Notes: generated by a model from the sequence alone, not told the origin. DNA of 35,061 nucleotides from Candidatus Zixiibacteriota bacterium (GCA_012517955.1 JAAYTW010000215.1:1-35061), one strand, 5' to 3'; positions 1 through 9,840 are shown, counted from the first letter of the stretch. Made by a program: numbers and translations.

Positions 1-1783
1 TCAACACCGTTCCATCGTCCTCAATATCTATTTTTACGCCGGTTTTTTCGATAATCGCGCGGATATTTTTGCCGCCGGGACCAATGACCTCGCCGATTTT
101 ATCGACTTTGATTTTCATGAAAATGATTCTCGGCGCGAATGGGGACAGCTCGGCTCTGGGTTTGTCGATTGCTTCGTTCATTTTCTTCAAAACGAAAAGC
201 CTGGCCTGGCGGGCTTGTTCAAGAGCCTCCCGCATAATATCGATGCTGATGCCGCTCACCTTGACATCCATCTGAAATGCGGTTATCCCCTCGGCGGTAC
301 CGCATACTTTAAAGTCCATATCACCAAGATGATCTTCGGCGCCGAGAATATCGGTTAAAATGGCGTAGCGTTCGCCCTCAGTAATCAAGCCCATGGCGAT
401 TCCCGCAACCGGGCTTTTTATCGGAACGCCGGCATCCATCAGGCTGAGCGTGCCGCCGCATACTGTCGCCATCGAGGATGAACCATTGGATTCCAATATA
501 TCCGATACAATCCGAATTGTATAAGGAAACGACGATTCCGCTGGAATTACCGGCTCGATCGCGCGTTCCGCCAAAGCCCCATGGCCGACTTCGCGTCTGC
601 CGGTTCCGCGAATCGGTTTGACTTCGCCTGTGGCGGATGGCGGGAAATTGTAATGGAGCATATAGCTTTTAAAGGATTCCCCCAGCAAATCGTCGATTTT
701 TTGTTCATCCATTTTGGTTCCCAGCGTGGTTACAACCAACGCCTGGGTTTGACCACGTTGAAATATCGCCGAGCCATGAGTGCGAGGCAAGAAACCAATC
801 TGAATTTCTATCGGCCTGATTTCATCACAACGACGCCCGTCGATACGGCGTCCTTCCGATAAAATCATTTCCCTCATATCGTCGCGTTCGAAATCAGCAA
901 TAATGGCCAGGATTTCCTTTTCTTTTTCGGGAAACTTATCCGCTAAAGCCGCTTTTACTTCCTCGACCATTTTATTTATAATTTCCTGGCGCTGGAGTTT
1001 ATCCGTTGTCCGGTTGGCGATTTTAATCGTGGGAAGCGCCATCTCCGTAAGCGTCGCCAACAATTCGGGGTCCTTTACAGGCTGTTGAATTTCCGGTTTA
1101 GGTTTGCCGCATTTTCCTTTAAGTTCATCGATGGCCGAGACAACTTTGGCAATCCATTCATGAGCAAACCCCAGAGCTTCTATCATGGTTGATTCGCTAA
1201 TCTCTCGCGCTCCCCCTTCGACCATGTTGATGCTGTCTTTAGTCCCGGCGACCACAATATTAAGGTCATTTCCCTCTAATTCGGTAAATGTCGGGAACGC
1301 CACGAATTTATCCCCCACATGGGCGACCCGAACGCCTCCAAGTGGTACATAGAAAGGGATATCCGAAACTGATAAAGCCGCTGAGGCCGCAATTATGCCG
1401 AGCACATCCGAATCGTTTTCCTGATCGGATGACAGCACTTGTACGAGAACCTGCACTTCATTGAAGTAACCATCGGGAAATAATGGGCGAATCGGGCGGT
1501 CAATCAAGCGTGAACATAAAATTTCGCGTTCGGTCGGGCGACCTTCACGTTTAAAATATCCACCGGGTATTTTTCCGGCCGCGTACGCTTTTTCCCGATA
1601 ATCCACGGTCAACGGAAAAAAATCGCCGCCGTCTTTGGGGGGATTTCCCGCGCATGCGGTCGCCAGCACTACGGTATCGCCGAGTCGAACCAAAGCGGCG
1701 CCGCCGGCCTGTTTAGCGACGTGCCCGGTTTGAATAATCAGTTTTTTATCGCCGATGAGTACTTCTACTTGTTCATATGTCAT
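1..1783 (-). CDS. pnp: Polyribonucleotide nucleotidyltransferase (PNPase), C-terminus cut by window edge
   Basis: PNPase is a trimeric, phosphate-dependent 3'-5' exoribonuclease of the cytoplasm that also makes RNA tails. I translated the minus strand from the ATG at 1783, which follows an AGAGG ribosome site by eight bases. The visible 594 residues hold the first RNase PH domain (PGGYFKREGRPTE, LCSRLIDRPIRPLFP), the helical linker, the second RNase PH domain (RTHGSAIFQRGQTQ, GTGRREVGHGALAERA, the Asp-rich LGAEDHLGDMDFKV), and the start of the KH domain (IGEVIGPGGKNIR). The rest of KH and the S1 domain, about 100 residues by family length, lie outside the window. It is last in the rimP-to-pnp operon, 21 bases after rpsO, the classical rpsO-pnp arrangement. 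Identification is very secure. Confidence 0.97.
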   Translation of the reverse strand, partial: MTYEQVEVLIGDKKLIIQTGHVAKQAGGAALVRLGDTVVLATACAGNPPKDGGDFFPLTVDYREKAYAAGKIPGGYFKREGRPTEREILCSRLIDRPIRPLFPDGYFNEVQVLVQVLSSDQENDSDVLGIIAASAALSVSDIPFYVPLGGVRVAHVGDKFVAFPTFTELEGNDLNIVVAGTKDSINMVEGGAREISESTMIEALGFAHEWIAKVVSAIDELKGKCGKPKPEIQQPVKDPELLATLTEMALPTIKIANRTTDKLQRQEIINKMVEEVKAALADKFPEKEKEILAIIADFERDDMREMILSEGRRIDGRRCDEIRPIEIQIGFLPRTHGSAIFQRGQTQALVVTTLGTKMDEQKIDDLLGESFKSYMLHYNFPPSATGEVKPIRGTGRREVGHGALAERAIEPVIPAESSFPYTIRIVSDILESNGSSSMATVCGGTLSLMDAGVPIKSPVAGIAMGLITEGERYAILTDILGAEDHLGDMDFKVCGTAEGITAFQMDVKVSGISIDIMREALEQARQARLFVLKKMNEAIDKPRAELSPFAPRIIFMKIKVDKIGEVIGPGGKNIRAIIEKTGVKIDIEDDGTVL

Positions 1784-1804
1784 TTTTTATTCCTCTGGCC
1801 GCCA

Positions 1805-2074
1805 TTACTTACGCAGGCTTAAAGTTTCAATCAAAGCCTGATAAGCTTTCGGGTCGCTGTTGCGTAGATAGTTCAATAAACGGCGACGTTTTCCAACCAT
1901 TCGTAACAATCCCATATTGGAATGATGGTCCTTTGGATGATTCTTTAAATGTTCGGTTAAATAATTAACCCGTTCCGTCAGCATGGCGACCTGAACTTCT
2001 ACTGAACCCGTGTCTTTCTCGTGCAGATGGAAATTGCTGACTATCTCTTGTTTTTTCTCTTTCGTTAGAGCCAC
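1805..2074 (-). CDS. rpsO: 30S ribosomal protein S15
   Basis: S15 is a primary 16S rRNA binding protein of the 30S platform. The 89-residue product has the usual family length and its signature segments ([37 protein letters not shown]). The start codon is GTG at 2074, fixed by a perfect AGGAGG ribosome site six bases upstream; there is no ATG alternative nearby. It lies ten bases after ribF and 21 before pnp. In other bacteria S15 represses its own mRNA through a leader structure; the very short gap to ribF leaves no room for a separate leader here, so any such control would have to use ribF coding sequence. Confidence 0.98.
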   Translation of the reverse strand: MALTKEKKQEIVSNFHLHEKDTGSVEVQVAMLTERVNYLTEHLKNHPKDHHSNMGLLRMVGKRRRLLNYLRNSDPKAYQALIETLSLRK

Positions 2075-2084
2075 TTTTTTCCTC

Positions 2085-3014
2085 CTAAATATTTAATATC
2101 CTTTTTATTTCCATTTCATCCTTGGCCAGCGCCGCCACCAGATATTCGGGCGACTCGAATTTTATCGGCGGCCGAGTGTATTTTTCCAGGCTTAATTTTA
2201 CTGATTTCCCAAGAGCATCGCCACTGAAATTAAACAGATTCGCCTCGACGCAAATAGTTTGGTCGCCGAATGTCAACCTGCCCCCGATATATGCCATCCC
2301 CGCATATTTTACGTCATCTATTTCCGCCCAGGCCGCGTAAACCCCGTCCTTTGGGATAAGTTTACCCGGCGGTATATTCAAATTAAGCGTTGGATAACCA
2401 AGCCTCCGGCCGGCGCCGTACCCTTTTATAACATCCCCCGTTAAAAAATATTTATAACCCAGCATCGCCGCCGCCTCATCATAGTCGCCTGTTTTAAGCT
2501 CGCGGCGGATAGAGCTGGACTTAATCGGGCGACCATCATCATAGACCGGCCCAACCATCTCAACCGAATAACCGTATCTTTCCGATAGCGAGCGGGCCAT
2601 CTCGAAATTCCCTTGTCGGTCTTTGCCGAACGAATGATCATATCCGATAACAAAATGTTTCATATTAAGATGTTCTATTAGAATTCTCTGAATAAAGTTT
2701 CCTGCGTCAAGAGAAGCTAATTGCTGATTGAACTCGAGGATAACCACCAAGTCAAGATTTAATTTCGAAAGCAGATGCAGTTTTTCATCTTTCGTGTTTA
2801 AGACCTCGGTACAGCCTTTGCGGCCTAAAATCAATTGCGGGTGGGGATCGAAAGTCAACAATGTCGCCAGTGAATTTGTATCTCTGGCGGCTTTGACTAA
2901 TCTCTCTATCAAAGCCACATGGCCGCGGTGAACTCCATCAAAAGTGCCGACCGTCACCGATGTTTCCCCAATGGTCTCTCTTTCAAGCTGACTCTTGCCG
3001 CAGATGACCTTCAT
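2085..3014 (-). CDS. ribF: Bifunctional riboflavin kinase / FAD synthetase
   Basis: RibF phosphorylates riboflavin to FMN and then adenylylates FMN to FAD. The 309-residue protein has the normal two-domain layout. The N-terminal nucleotidyltransferase domain (about 1-180) carries [11 protein letters not shown] and the [12 protein letters not shown] segment. The C-terminal riboflavin kinase domain (about 185-309) carries the [13 protein letters not shown] substrate loop and GVYAAWAEI. The first ATG at 3014 lies inside the end of truB (32-base overlap), which suggests translational coupling; no strong Shine-Dalgarno is visible. The truB-ribF-rpsO order is common in bacteria. Confident. Confidence 0.97.
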   Translation of the reverse strand: MKVICGKSQLERETIGETSVTVGTFDGVHRGHVALIERLVKAARDTNSLATLLTFDPHPQLILGRKGCTEVLNTKDEKLHLLSKLNLDLVVILEFNQQLASLDAGNFIQRILIEHLNMKHFVIGYDHSFGKDRQGNFEMARSLSERYGYSVEMVGPVYDDGRPIKSSSIRRELKTGDYDEAAAMLGYKYFLTGDVIKGYGAGRRLGYPTLNLNIPPGKLIPKDGVYAAWAEIDDVKYAGMAYIGGRLTFGDQTICVEANLFNFSGDALGKSVKLSLEKYTRPPIKFESPEYLVAALAKDEMEIKRILNI

Positions 3015-3939
3015 CGATAATTCTCACGTATTTGCCGAGGACATCGCGGCTGTCAAGCCGGTCAAAACTTCCCCAGCTGTAATTCAATTGGACCAGAGCC
3101 ACAACTTTGCTGTCTGAATCTACCAATAACGATAAGCATCCGCCAGGCCCGCGATATTCCGTTCGCGATAAGTATTTTTTAATAAAAGGCCGTCCCTCAA
3201 TAATCGATTTGATATATTCCGGGCGGACGAATATTCTTGGTTTCTCGGGCATGGCTTCCCAAAGCGGTTTTATCATACTGAAATCGTTAATCTCGACGGC
3301 TTTCTCCAATTCGCGCAACGTAACCGCCTGTTCAAGCTTGAAAGCACCGATTCCGGTTCTAATCAAATCGGTAAGATAGGCGCCGCAACCAACCATTTGC
3401 CCCATCTCATGCGCCAGACTGCGGACGTAAGTACCGGCGGAACAGGTCACGTCTATGGTAACATCAGGCCAGTCAAACGAAACGATTTTAATCTCGTATA
3501 ATTCCACCTCTTTATAACGTTCCGGAATGTTTTCTCCTCTGCGAGCGTTTTCGTACATCTTTTGTCCATCGACCTTGGCCGCCGAAAACGGTGGAATTAG
3601 TTGCTTTATTCTGCCGGTGAATTTTCCGCATAGTTCTTCGAATTGCTCAATAGCCATGAATCCTGGGTCTTTTTCGCCGGTGGTTTTGCCTTCGGCATCA
3701 AACGTATCGGTGGACCGGCCGAATTTAATTTCGGCGCGGTATTGTTTATTGGCGCCGGTCAATTGTTGCGAAAACAGCGTTCCCTTGCCAAGCAACATCA
3801 CCATTAATCCCGTTGCCAAAGGATCCAAAATACCGGTATGGCCGACTCGCCTTTGGTCAAAAAGAACCCGCAAGCGGTCCACGAGGTCATGCGATGTAAT
3901 TCCTTTAGGCTTATCAACCAAAATTACGCCGTTATACAT
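2983..3939 (-). CDS. truB: tRNA pseudouridine-55 synthase
   Basis: TruB converts uridine 55 in the T-loop of tRNAs to pseudouridine. The 318-residue product starts at an ATG at 3939 preceded by GGAG seven bases upstream. Family motifs are clear: VDKPKGITSHDLVDRLR near the N-terminus, HTGILDPLATGLMVMLLGKG with the catalytic Asp in the GILDPLATG block, the QLIPPFSAAKVDGQKMYENAR segment region, and SAGTYVRSLAHEMG. The C-terminal part is a short PUA-like extension. It overlaps the NrnA-like gene by eight bases and ribF by 32 bases, so it is an internal cistron of the operon. Confidence 0.97.
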   Translation of the reverse strand: MYNGVILVDKPKGITSHDLVDRLRVLFDQRRVGHTGILDPLATGLMVMLLGKGTLFSQQLTGANKQYRAEIKFGRSTDTFDAEGKTTGEKDPGFMAIEQFEELCGKFTGRIKQLIPPFSAAKVDGQKMYENARRGENIPERYKEVELYEIKIVSFDWPDVTIDVTCSAGTYVRSLAHEMGQMVGCGAYLTDLIRTGIGAFKLEQAVTLRELEKAVEINDFSMIKPLWEAMPEKPRIFVRPEYIKSIIEGRPFIKKYLSRTEYRGPGGCLSLLVDSDSKVVALVQLNYSWGSFDRLDSRDVLGKYVRIIDEGHLRQESA

Positions 3940-4912
3940 TCAAATACTCCGATAACGCTATCACCACGGTCGGTTCCGCCGAATCGAGATTTTCGGCAAG
4001 CGTAAATCCGGATGCGTTTAAATGGCCGCCCCCTCCCCGCTTGCCGGCAAATGAGCCGATATCGATTCCATCGCGCGAGCGTAAGCTGACTTTTACGGTT
4101 TTGGAATCAACCTCCTTGAGCAAGACACCTACTTCGACCCCTTTGATCATCATGCTGTAGTCGATTAAGCCCTCGGAGTTTTCCATCGATGCTCCGAATT
4201 TCGCCGGGTCGTTTTTAGCCAGTTTGAATACGCAAATTTTACCGTCGGCGTATAATCGCATATTTTGTAAAACGTAACCGACCATCTTCAGTGTCGCGGC
4301 CGTAAACGACGAAAAGATATTTTCGGCTATTGATTTCGGCCGAGCGCCTTTTTCGACCAAAACCGCCGCCGTATTCAAGCACCTGGATGTGGTATTGGAA
4401 AATTTAAAGCAACCGGTATCGGATATTAACGCCGCGTAAAGAGGACCGGCCACATCCGCATCGAAAGAACCCCCGGCGCTATTGAAAATATCGAATAATA
4501 TTTGGCCGACGGCACAGGCATCTTTATCAACAATATTCACCCGCCCATACATTTCGTTATCTTCGTGGTGGTCGATATTAACGATTAGCGTTTGGGGACC
4601 GATTAAATTTTTAACAAATCCGATGCGCTCGAAACGAGGACATTCCAATATGATAGCAACCGGAAAATCCGATGACGTTTTTGGGGCTTCGGATTTTATC
4701 ACGCCTTCTGAATCAAGAAAAACGTACTTGGATGGGATTATTCCCTGGGAATAAACCATCGTTTTTTTGCCAAGTCTTTTTAAATAATTATTCAAGCCTA
4801 TTAGAGAGCCGATCGAATCGCCATCGGGGTCTTGATGGGAAGTCAATAAGAACGTGTCGTTATCCGTTATCAGTTTATTCAGAATATTGATCTGTGCCCT
4901 GTTGTCTGTCAT
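3932..4912 (-). CDS. nrnA: DHH-family phosphoesterase, NrnA-like oligoribonuclease / pAp phosphatase
   Basis: This 326-residue protein belongs to the DHH/DHHA1 phosphoesterases. In characterised NrnA proteins these domains degrade 2-5 nt RNA fragments (nanoRNAs) and dephosphorylate 3'-phosphoadenosine 5'-phosphate. Metal-binding motifs are visible: HQDPDGDSIGS near residue 26, the IDHHED box that names the family, DTGCFKFSNT, and the C-terminal DHHA1 glycine motif GGGGHLNASGF. It sits between rbfA and truB, overlapping both (38 and eight bases), a position often held by this family in nusA-infB operons. The link to nanoRNA turnover fits the presence of pnp in the same operon but remains family inference. 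Confidence 0.92.
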   Translation of the reverse strand: MTDNRAQINILNKLITDNDTFLLTSHQDPDGDSIGSLIGLNNYLKRLGKKTMVYSQGIIPSKYVFLDSEGVIKSEAPKTSSDFPVAIILECPRFERIGFVKNLIGPQTLIVNIDHHEDNEMYGRVNIVDKDACAVGQILFDIFNSAGGSFDADVAGPLYAALISDTGCFKFSNTTSRCLNTAAVLVEKGARPKSIAENIFSSFTAATLKMVGYVLQNMRLYADGKICVFKLAKNDPAKFGASMENSEGLIDYSMMIKGVEVGVLLKEVDSKTVKVSLRSRDGIDIGSFAGKRGGGGHLNASGFTLAENLDSAEPTVVIALSEYLNV

Positions 4913-5252
4913 GTTTTATCTGGTCAAGAAGTTGATTGATTCGCTGCCCTCGTTCAATCGAATTGTCATACAAATACTTCAGTTCCGGTATAAATTTGAC
5001 GCGTATCTGCGACGCCGTTTCCATGCGAAGATATTTGGTCTGATGCTCAAAGTAGAGGGACGCTTTGTCGCGCATGACATCATCGCCCAATACCGAATAG
5101 AATACCTTGCCGTAACGAAGGTCTTTTGTCAATTCAACATCGGTTATGCTTATTATCATTCCTTCCGGAAGCTCCGGGTCATTGATTATCAATTTCGAAA
5201 GCGTCCTTTTTATCTGGGACGCCAGCCGGTCGATTCGTGAAAATGATTTCAT
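4875..5252 (-). CDS. rbfA: Ribosome-binding factor A
   Basis: RbfA is a small KH-fold factor that binds immature 30S subunits and helps mature the 5' end of 16S rRNA. The protein carries the family pattern: an N-terminal RIDRLASQIKRTLSKLI helix, ISITDVELTKDLRYGKVFYS and the IKFxPEL-like VKFIPELKYLYDNSIERG. I place the start at the ATG at 5252 (125 residues), which overlaps the stop of the upstream DUF503 gene as ATGA and has GGAG five bases before it. A GTG at 5258 gives two extra residues but is less well spaced. The 3' end overlaps the NrnA-like gene by 38 bases. Confidence 0.95.
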   Translation of the reverse strand: MKSFSRIDRLASQIKRTLSKLIINDPELPEGMIISITDVELTKDLRYGKVFYSVLGDDVMRDKASLYFEHQTKYLRMETASQIRVKFIPELKYLYDNSIERGQRINQLLDQIKHDRQQGTDQYSE

Positions 5253-5530
5253 CGCCACTCCAGGTTTATATCCGTTACAACCGCTTCAGGATGGTTTCCG
5301 GCCATGTTCGCGACATTCGATAACACGGTGTTGGCAAAAGCGCTATCGTTGGAAATTACCGCTACGCCGAGCGTGCAAACCTGCCAGAGATCGTTATCCT
5401 CGAGCTCGGCCACCGATACATTGAATTTGCTTTTTATCCGCTCTTTCATAGACATAATTATTTTCCGTTTGGCTTTAAGCGAATTTGACCCTGGTAAATG
5501 CAGTCGGATTTTTAATATGCCAACAACCAT
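5249..5530 (-). CDS. ylxP: DUF503 (YlxP-like) small protein
   Basis: This 93-residue protein matches the DUF503/YlxP family, which often lies between infB and rbfA. YlxP homologues have been linked to 30S ribosome assembly; no catalytic role is known. The family pattern MVVGILKIRLHLPGSNSLKAK at the N-terminus is followed by a helix starting KRKIIMSMKERIKSKFNVSV and the strand-rich segment around LWQVCTLGVAVISND. An AAGG ribosome site lies four bases before the ATG at 5530, 17 bases after infB. Its location between translation-initiation and ribosome-maturation genes is the main functional hint. Confidence 0.9.
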   Translation of the reverse strand: MVVGILKIRLHLPGSNSLKAKRKIIMSMKERIKSKFNVSVAELEDNDLWQVCTLGVAVISNDSAFANTVLSNVANMAGNHPEAVVTDINLEWR

Positions 5531-5547
5531 TGAACCTTACCTCATAA

Positions 5548-7788
5548 CTAATCGAGCGTTCTGGCCTTTTCCGTGATTTCGAACGTTTCGATAATGTCCC
5601 CTTCTTTGACATCCTGCATCGACGATAATCCGATACCGCATTCGAATCCGCTCTGGACTTCCCTGACATCATCTTTGAATCGCTTCAGAGAAGTAATAGT
5701 ACCTTCGCTGATAATGACACTATTACGCAACACCCTGTATTTGGCGTTCCGCTTGATAGCGCCGTCTTTTACGATGCTTCCGGCGATAAATCCCACTTTC
5801 GGAACTTTGATAATATTGCGAATTTCCGCGGCGCCGGTTTTGATTTCGACGCTTTCCGGCCTGAGCAATCCCTCCAGAGCTTTCTTTATATCGGATTCCA
5901 CTTCGTAGATGATTTTATAAAGCCGATAATCGACACCCTCTCGTTGAGCCAATTCTGCGGCTTTAATATCGGGGCGAACATGGAACCCGATAATGATGGC
6001 ATCAGAGGCGGCGGCCAACATAACATCAGATTCGTTAATCGCCCCCACGCCGCGATGGATAACCCGCACCGCTACTTCTTTATGTTCTATCTTGGAGAGC
6101 GTGTCGGATAGCGCCTCAACTGAACCATCGGCGTCCCCCTTTATCACCAGATTCAACTCGCGTATCTGACCCTCTTTGATGCGGCTGTAAACATCGGTAA
6201 GTTTAATCCTGTTAATGAGTCGGAAATCCCTTTCGCGTTTAAGGCGCAAACGTTTTTGGCTGATTTCCTTGGCGGCCGATTCGCTGCGGGTTACGACGAA
6301 CGCATCGCCGGCTTGAGGCACTCCGTCCGCTCCAAGTATCAGCACCGGCACTGACGGCTGAGCTTCGGTAACCATATTACCGCGTTCATCGAACATGGCG
6401 CGGACTTTTCCGGAATAAACCCCGCAAACGAATGGATCACCGACACGCAGAGTCCCCTTCTGAACCAGAATCGTACAGATAACCCCCTTACCCTTATCGA
6501 GCCTGGCTTCCACAACCACTCCAAGGGCCCGCCTCTCGGCATTGGCTTTAAGTTCCATCATTTCGGCTTGCAGCAAAATCATATCAAGCAGCTTATCGAC
6601 GTTCGTCCCGTATTTAGCCGATATTTCAACCATGATAGTTTTGCCGCCCCACTCTTCCGGAACGAGATTATGCTTGGCAAGCTGATTTTTTATATTATCC
6701 AGATTGATATTGGGTAAATCGATTTTATTGATTGCCACAATAATCGGAACTCCTGCGGCGCGAGCATGGTCGATGGCCTCTACAGTTTGCGGCATCACCG
6801 CGTCATCGGCGGCCACAACCAGCACAACGATATCGGTAACTTGCGCTCCCCGAGCCCGCATAGCCGAAAACGCCTCATGGCCGGGAGTATCCAAAAATGT
6901 AATCTTGCCATCGGCGTGATTTACAACATACGCGCCGATATGCTGCGTGATACCTCCTGATTCGCCGGCGACGATATTTGACTTGCGTATATAATCGAGC
7001 AAAGATGTTTTTCCATGATCGACATGTCCCATTATCGTAACGACCGGCCAACGCTTTGTTAATTTGGCCGATTCTTCCTGTTCGGCAATCTCTTCCTCTT
7101 CAGCATACAGCTTCTCTTCTTCGACATTGTAATTGAATTCGAGGGCGATTGTCTGAATTGTATCCATGTCGAGGCGCTGATTTATGGTAGCCATCATTCC
7201 CAATTCCATGCATTTAGCCACCACCTGAGCCGGTTTCACGTTCATCAAAGCCGCCAGTTCAGACACGGTTATATATTCCTGAACTTTGATGGTATTGGTT
7301 GCTTCAGCCGAAATCGACTGACTATCTTTATCCGGCCGATGATATTTTTTCCGTTTCACTCCCCCCAGACTGGACATGGTCTGGCGAAAGCTGGCTTCCA
7401 CCGCTTTGCGGTCAACGATATGTTCCTTGTGGCGCCGACGTTTTTCTTTCTTACGCTTTATCTCAACTTTTTTCGGTTCCGCTTTTTTGGGCGGTTTTTT
7501 CTTGGATTTAGCCAGTTCGGCAAGAATTCGTTTTTCCGCTTCACGCTTTTGTCTTAATTTGTCTTCCTCTTCGCGCCTTCGTTCTTCTTCTTTTCGCCGT
7601 TTTTCTTCCAGGCCCTTTTTAACTTCATCGGCCTGTTCTTTTATCTTGCGTTCGACTGCTTTAATGACATCATCGCCTACTGTTGATGAATGCGATTTTA
7701 TCTCGAAACCGAGGCCGCGAACCATATCAACCATCGCCTTGGAAGAAAGGTTAAATTCTTTGGCCAGGTCATATACTCTTTTTTTCAT
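5548..7788 (-). CDS. infB: Translation initiation factor IF-2
   Basis: IF-2 is the GTPase that places initiator tRNA on the 30S subunit and drives subunit joining. The 746-residue protein has an N-terminal IF2_N subdomain (1-45), a long Lys/Glu/Arg-rich linker (about 45-150), a second IF2_N (about 172-225), then the G domain with GHVDHGKT (254-261), DTPG (300-303) and NKID (354-357), and the C-terminal beta-barrel and fMet-tRNA binding domains. The start ATG at 7788 follows a GGAGGAG ribosome site. It is preceded by nusA with a 54-base gap. Length and order are normal for the family. Confidence 0.98.
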   Translation of the reverse strand: MKKRVYDLAKEFNLSSKAMVDMVRGLGFEIKSHSSTVGDDVIKAVERKIKEQADEVKKGLEEKRRKEEERRREEEDKLRQKREAEKRILAELAKSKKKPPKKAEPKKVEIKRKKEKRRRHKEHIVDRKAVEASFRQTMSSLGGVKRKKYHRPDKDSQSISAEATNTIKVQEYITVSELAALMNVKPAQVVAKCMELGMMATINQRLDMDTIQTIALEFNYNVEEEKLYAEEEEIAEQEESAKLTKRWPVVTIMGHVDHGKTSLLDYIRKSNIVAGESGGITQHIGAYVVNHADGKITFLDTPGHEAFSAMRARGAQVTDIVVLVVAADDAVMPQTVEAIDHARAAGVPIIVAINKIDLPNINLDNIKNQLAKHNLVPEEWGGKTIMVEISAKYGTNVDKLLDMILLQAEMMELKANAERRALGVVVEARLDKGKGVICTILVQKGTLRVGDPFVCGVYSGKVRAMFDERGNMVTEAQPSVPVLILGADGVPQAGDAFVVTRSESAAKEISQKRLRLKRERDFRLINRIKLTDVYSRIKEGQIRELNLVIKGDADGSVEALSDTLSKIEHKEVAVRVIHRGVGAINESDVMLAAASDAIIIGFHVRPDIKAAELAQREGVDYRLYKIIYEVESDIKKALEGLLRPESVEIKTGAAEIRNIIKVPKVGFIAGSIVKDGAIKRNAKYRVLRNSVIISEGTITSLKRFKDDVREVQSGFECGIGLSSMQDVKEGDIIETFEITEKARTLD

Positions 7789-7842
7789 ATATTCTCCTCC
7801 CTGTCACCGAGTCCAAGCTCTTATAAAACAAGGCCTTTCCCA

Positions 7843-9195
7843 TTAAAATTCTTCCAAACGAGGCGATGTTTCGCTATCAGTTGGACTGAATTCATATTCG
7901 ACAGGCTTATCGGCGCCGGATTCCAACGCGGCTTTTTGTATTTCGGCGATTTTATCACTGATTGCTTTTTCGGCGATTTCAATAAGACGTTCGGCGGTAC
8001 GCTCGCCGATTCCCTCAATCTCCTGAAGTTTCTCTTTGCCTTTGCGGATAATATCCTGGGCCGTTTCAATACCCGACGATAAAAGTTTGGCTCGCAGTTT
8101 TTCGGTAATATCGACAATCGATTCAATATCGACTTTTTCCATCTCTTCAGTTTGACGTAGAGCGTTATATTCGGTTTCCGACATAATATTGATTTTCCAT
8201 CCGGTTAATTTAGCGGCCAGGCGCGCGTTCTGACCTGCTTTACCGATGGCCAAAGATAATTTATCATCGGCGACAATCACCAGCATCTTTTTATCTTCTT
8301 GGAAAATATCGACATGGACAATTTTAGCCGGAGCCAAGCTTTTGGTAACGAAAATCATCGGTTCGCCGGACCAGGGAACAATATCGATTCGTTCATTATT
8401 CAATTCGCGGACGATATTCTGAACCCGTACCCCTTTTACGCCTACGCAGGCACCAACAGCATCAATCCTATCATCGTTGGAATAGACGGCGATTTTACTG
8501 CGTTCGCCGGGTTCGCGGGAAATAGCCTTGATTTCGATTATTTTCTCGGCGATTTCGGGAACCTCCTGACTGAACAATTTACGTAAAAAATCGGCCGAAC
8601 CGCGGGTCAACATGATTTGGGGGCCGCGGTTGGATTTTTGAACGTCGTAAATCAACGCTTTTATTCTATCGCCCTGACGGAATTTTTCTTTTTTTATCTG
8701 TTCTTTCAGCGGCACGATACCCTCGGCACGCCCAAGATTAACCACTATGTTGCCTTTATCGACTTGCTGAACCACGCCGGTTATCAATTCGCCGACCTTC
8801 TTGATATATTCTTCATAGATTTGCTCGCGTTCAGCCTCTCGGACTTTCTGGATAAGAATTTGTTTGGCGGAGGCGATAGCGTTGCGGCCGAATTCCATAA
8901 AATCGATGGGGAAATCGAGTTCCTGCCCGATTTCGACATCCTCGTAGTGTTCTTCCGCCTGCGCGATTGTCGCTTCGGTATAAGGGTCGATTACGTTTTC
9001 AACTATTTTCTTGGTCATCCACATCTTGATTTCGCCGGACATGCGGTCGATTTCGGCCCGAATCGATTCGTTGGTTATATATTTCTTTTTGGCGGCCGCC
9101 ACCAACGCCGACTCCACCGTCTCGAGAACGTAGTCCATTTCAAGATTTTTATCGCGCGATATTTGCGACAACGCTTCTAAAATGTCATATTGCAT
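7843..9195 (-). CDS. nusA: Transcription termination/antitermination factor NusA
   Basis: NusA binds RNA polymerase and nascent RNA and modulates pausing, termination and antitermination. Domains in order are an N-terminal RNAP-binding domain (1-130), S1 (about 135-200, GELITGVVQQVDKGNIVVNL), KH1 and KH2 (about 230-345, with DAVGACVGVKGVRVQ and LAIGKAGQNARLAAKLTGW), then a short C-terminal helix-hairpin-helix segment (around IEGIGERTAERLIEIA). It lacks the paired acidic repeats seen in enterobacterial NusA. Two ATGs are adjacent at 9198 and 9195; GGAGG is three bases from the first and six from the second, so I favour 9195 (450 residues). It follows rimP by 19 bases. Confidence 0.97.
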   Translation of the reverse strand: MQYDILEALSQISRDKNLEMDYVLETVESALVAAAKKKYITNESIRAEIDRMSGEIKMWMTKKIVENVIDPYTEATIAQAEEHYEDVEIGQELDFPIDFMEFGRNAIASAKQILIQKVREAEREQIYEEYIKKVGELITGVVQQVDKGNIVVNLGRAEGIVPLKEQIKKEKFRQGDRIKALIYDVQKSNRGPQIMLTRGSADFLRKLFSQEVPEIAEKIIEIKAISREPGERSKIAVYSNDDRIDAVGACVGVKGVRVQNIVRELNNERIDIVPWSGEPMIFVTKSLAPAKIVHVDIFQEDKKMLVIVADDKLSLAIGKAGQNARLAAKLTGWKINIMSETEYNALRQTEEMEKVDIESIVDITEKLRAKLLSSGIETAQDIIRKGKEKLQEIEGIGERTAERLIEIAEKAISDKIAEIQKAALESGADKPVEYEFSPTDSETSPRLEEF

Positions 9196-9214
9196 CATAA
9201 GCCTCCGCTATTGG

Positions 9215-9661
9215 CTAATAAACGATTTTCCCCCGGATAATGTTCTCATACCTGTATTGTTCAGACAGGTCATCGACCGTAATCGTGATTGCCGCGTCGT
9301 CTGCCTGGCTTAACACTCCTTCAATTACATTTTTTTCGTAAATCCCCGGTTTAAATTCAATCCGGACTTTTTCTCCGATTCGCCTTTTAAAATCGATGGC
9401 TTTGATTAACGGCTTATCAAGTCCTAACGATGTTACCTCGAGCGTGTAATGGCCATGGATAATTTCGGAGGTGTCAAGATAGTCGGAAACATCGCGCGAC
9501 AGGTCGGCGCATTCACCTACCGTTACTCCCCCCGGTTTATGCACGGTGAGGCGCAAGATAGCGCGGCCGCCCAGGTGCACAATGGTGGTCTCCACCAATT
9601 CCAGGCCGAGCGATTGGGCGAGTTCGTCGAATTTCAGTCTTACGTTTTCAAGGATATCCAT
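9215..9661 (-). CDS. rimP: Ribosome maturation factor RimP
   Basis: RimP assists 30S subunit maturation. The protein shows the family fold: an N-terminal alpha/beta domain (LGLELVETTIVHLGGRAILR, CADLSRDVSDYLD, YTLEVTSLGLDKPL) and a C-terminal SH3-like barrel (VRIEFKPGIYEKNVIEGVL). The open frame extends to a TTG at 9679, but that codon overlaps the GAGG sequence that would serve as ribosome site for the ATG at 9661, so I choose 9661 (148 residues). It is the first gene of the nusA-infB operon, as in many bacteria. A terminator-like hairpin and a TATAAT box lie just upstream. Confidence 0.95.
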   Translation of the reverse strand: MDILENVRLKFDELAQSLGLELVETTIVHLGGRAILRLTVHKPGGVTVGECADLSRDVSDYLDTSEIIHGHYTLEVTSLGLDKPLIKAIDFKRRIGEKVRIEFKPGIYEKNVIEGVLSQADDAAITITVDDLSEQYRYENIIRGKIVY

Positions 9662-9688
9662 GGTTCCACTATTCCTCAATAGTCAAAA

Positions 9689-9710
9689 GAGTGGGTCTGT
9701 CAACCCACTC
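9689..9710 (-). terminator. Terminator-like leader hairpin ahead of rimP (possible attenuator)
   Basis: Read on the minus strand this is GAGTGGGT, a six-base loop, then ACCCACTC: a perfect 8-bp stem followed at once by TTTT. It falls about 25 bases before the rimP ATG and downstream of a TATAAT-like box. The shape is that of a weak intrinsic terminator inside a leader rather than at the end of a gene. A role as an attenuator of the rimP-nusA-infB operon is inference. Confidence 0.6.
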
Positions 9711-9732
9711 CCCAAGTTTTGCAATTTACCAA

Positions 9733-9738
9733 ATTATA
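9733..9738 (-). promoter_or_regulatory. Possible -10 box for the rimP operon
   Basis: On the minus strand this reads TATAAT, a perfect -10 hexamer, in AT-rich sequence about 70 bases before rimP. No good -35 hexamer sits at 16-18 bases. If real, transcription would begin near 9726 and the leader would include the 9689-9710 hairpin. Confidence 0.35.
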
Positions 9739-9840
9739 ATGTTTTACGCAAGTTTTATTTTAAGGAATTTTGGGGGTTGGAAGGGGGCGATTTAAGCAGA
9801 TAGGCTTCGGGAATTACCGGGAGAGATGTGGACATTAGAA

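Noticed and set aside
7376-7846. Plus-strand open frame of 156 codons
   Set aside because: It is antisense to the Lys/Glu-rich linker of infB, which gives Ser/Phe-rich shadows.
8617-9180. Plus-strand open frame of 187 codons
   Set aside because: It lies antisense to nusA, has no ribosome site and is a Phe-rich shadow of the acidic coding strand.
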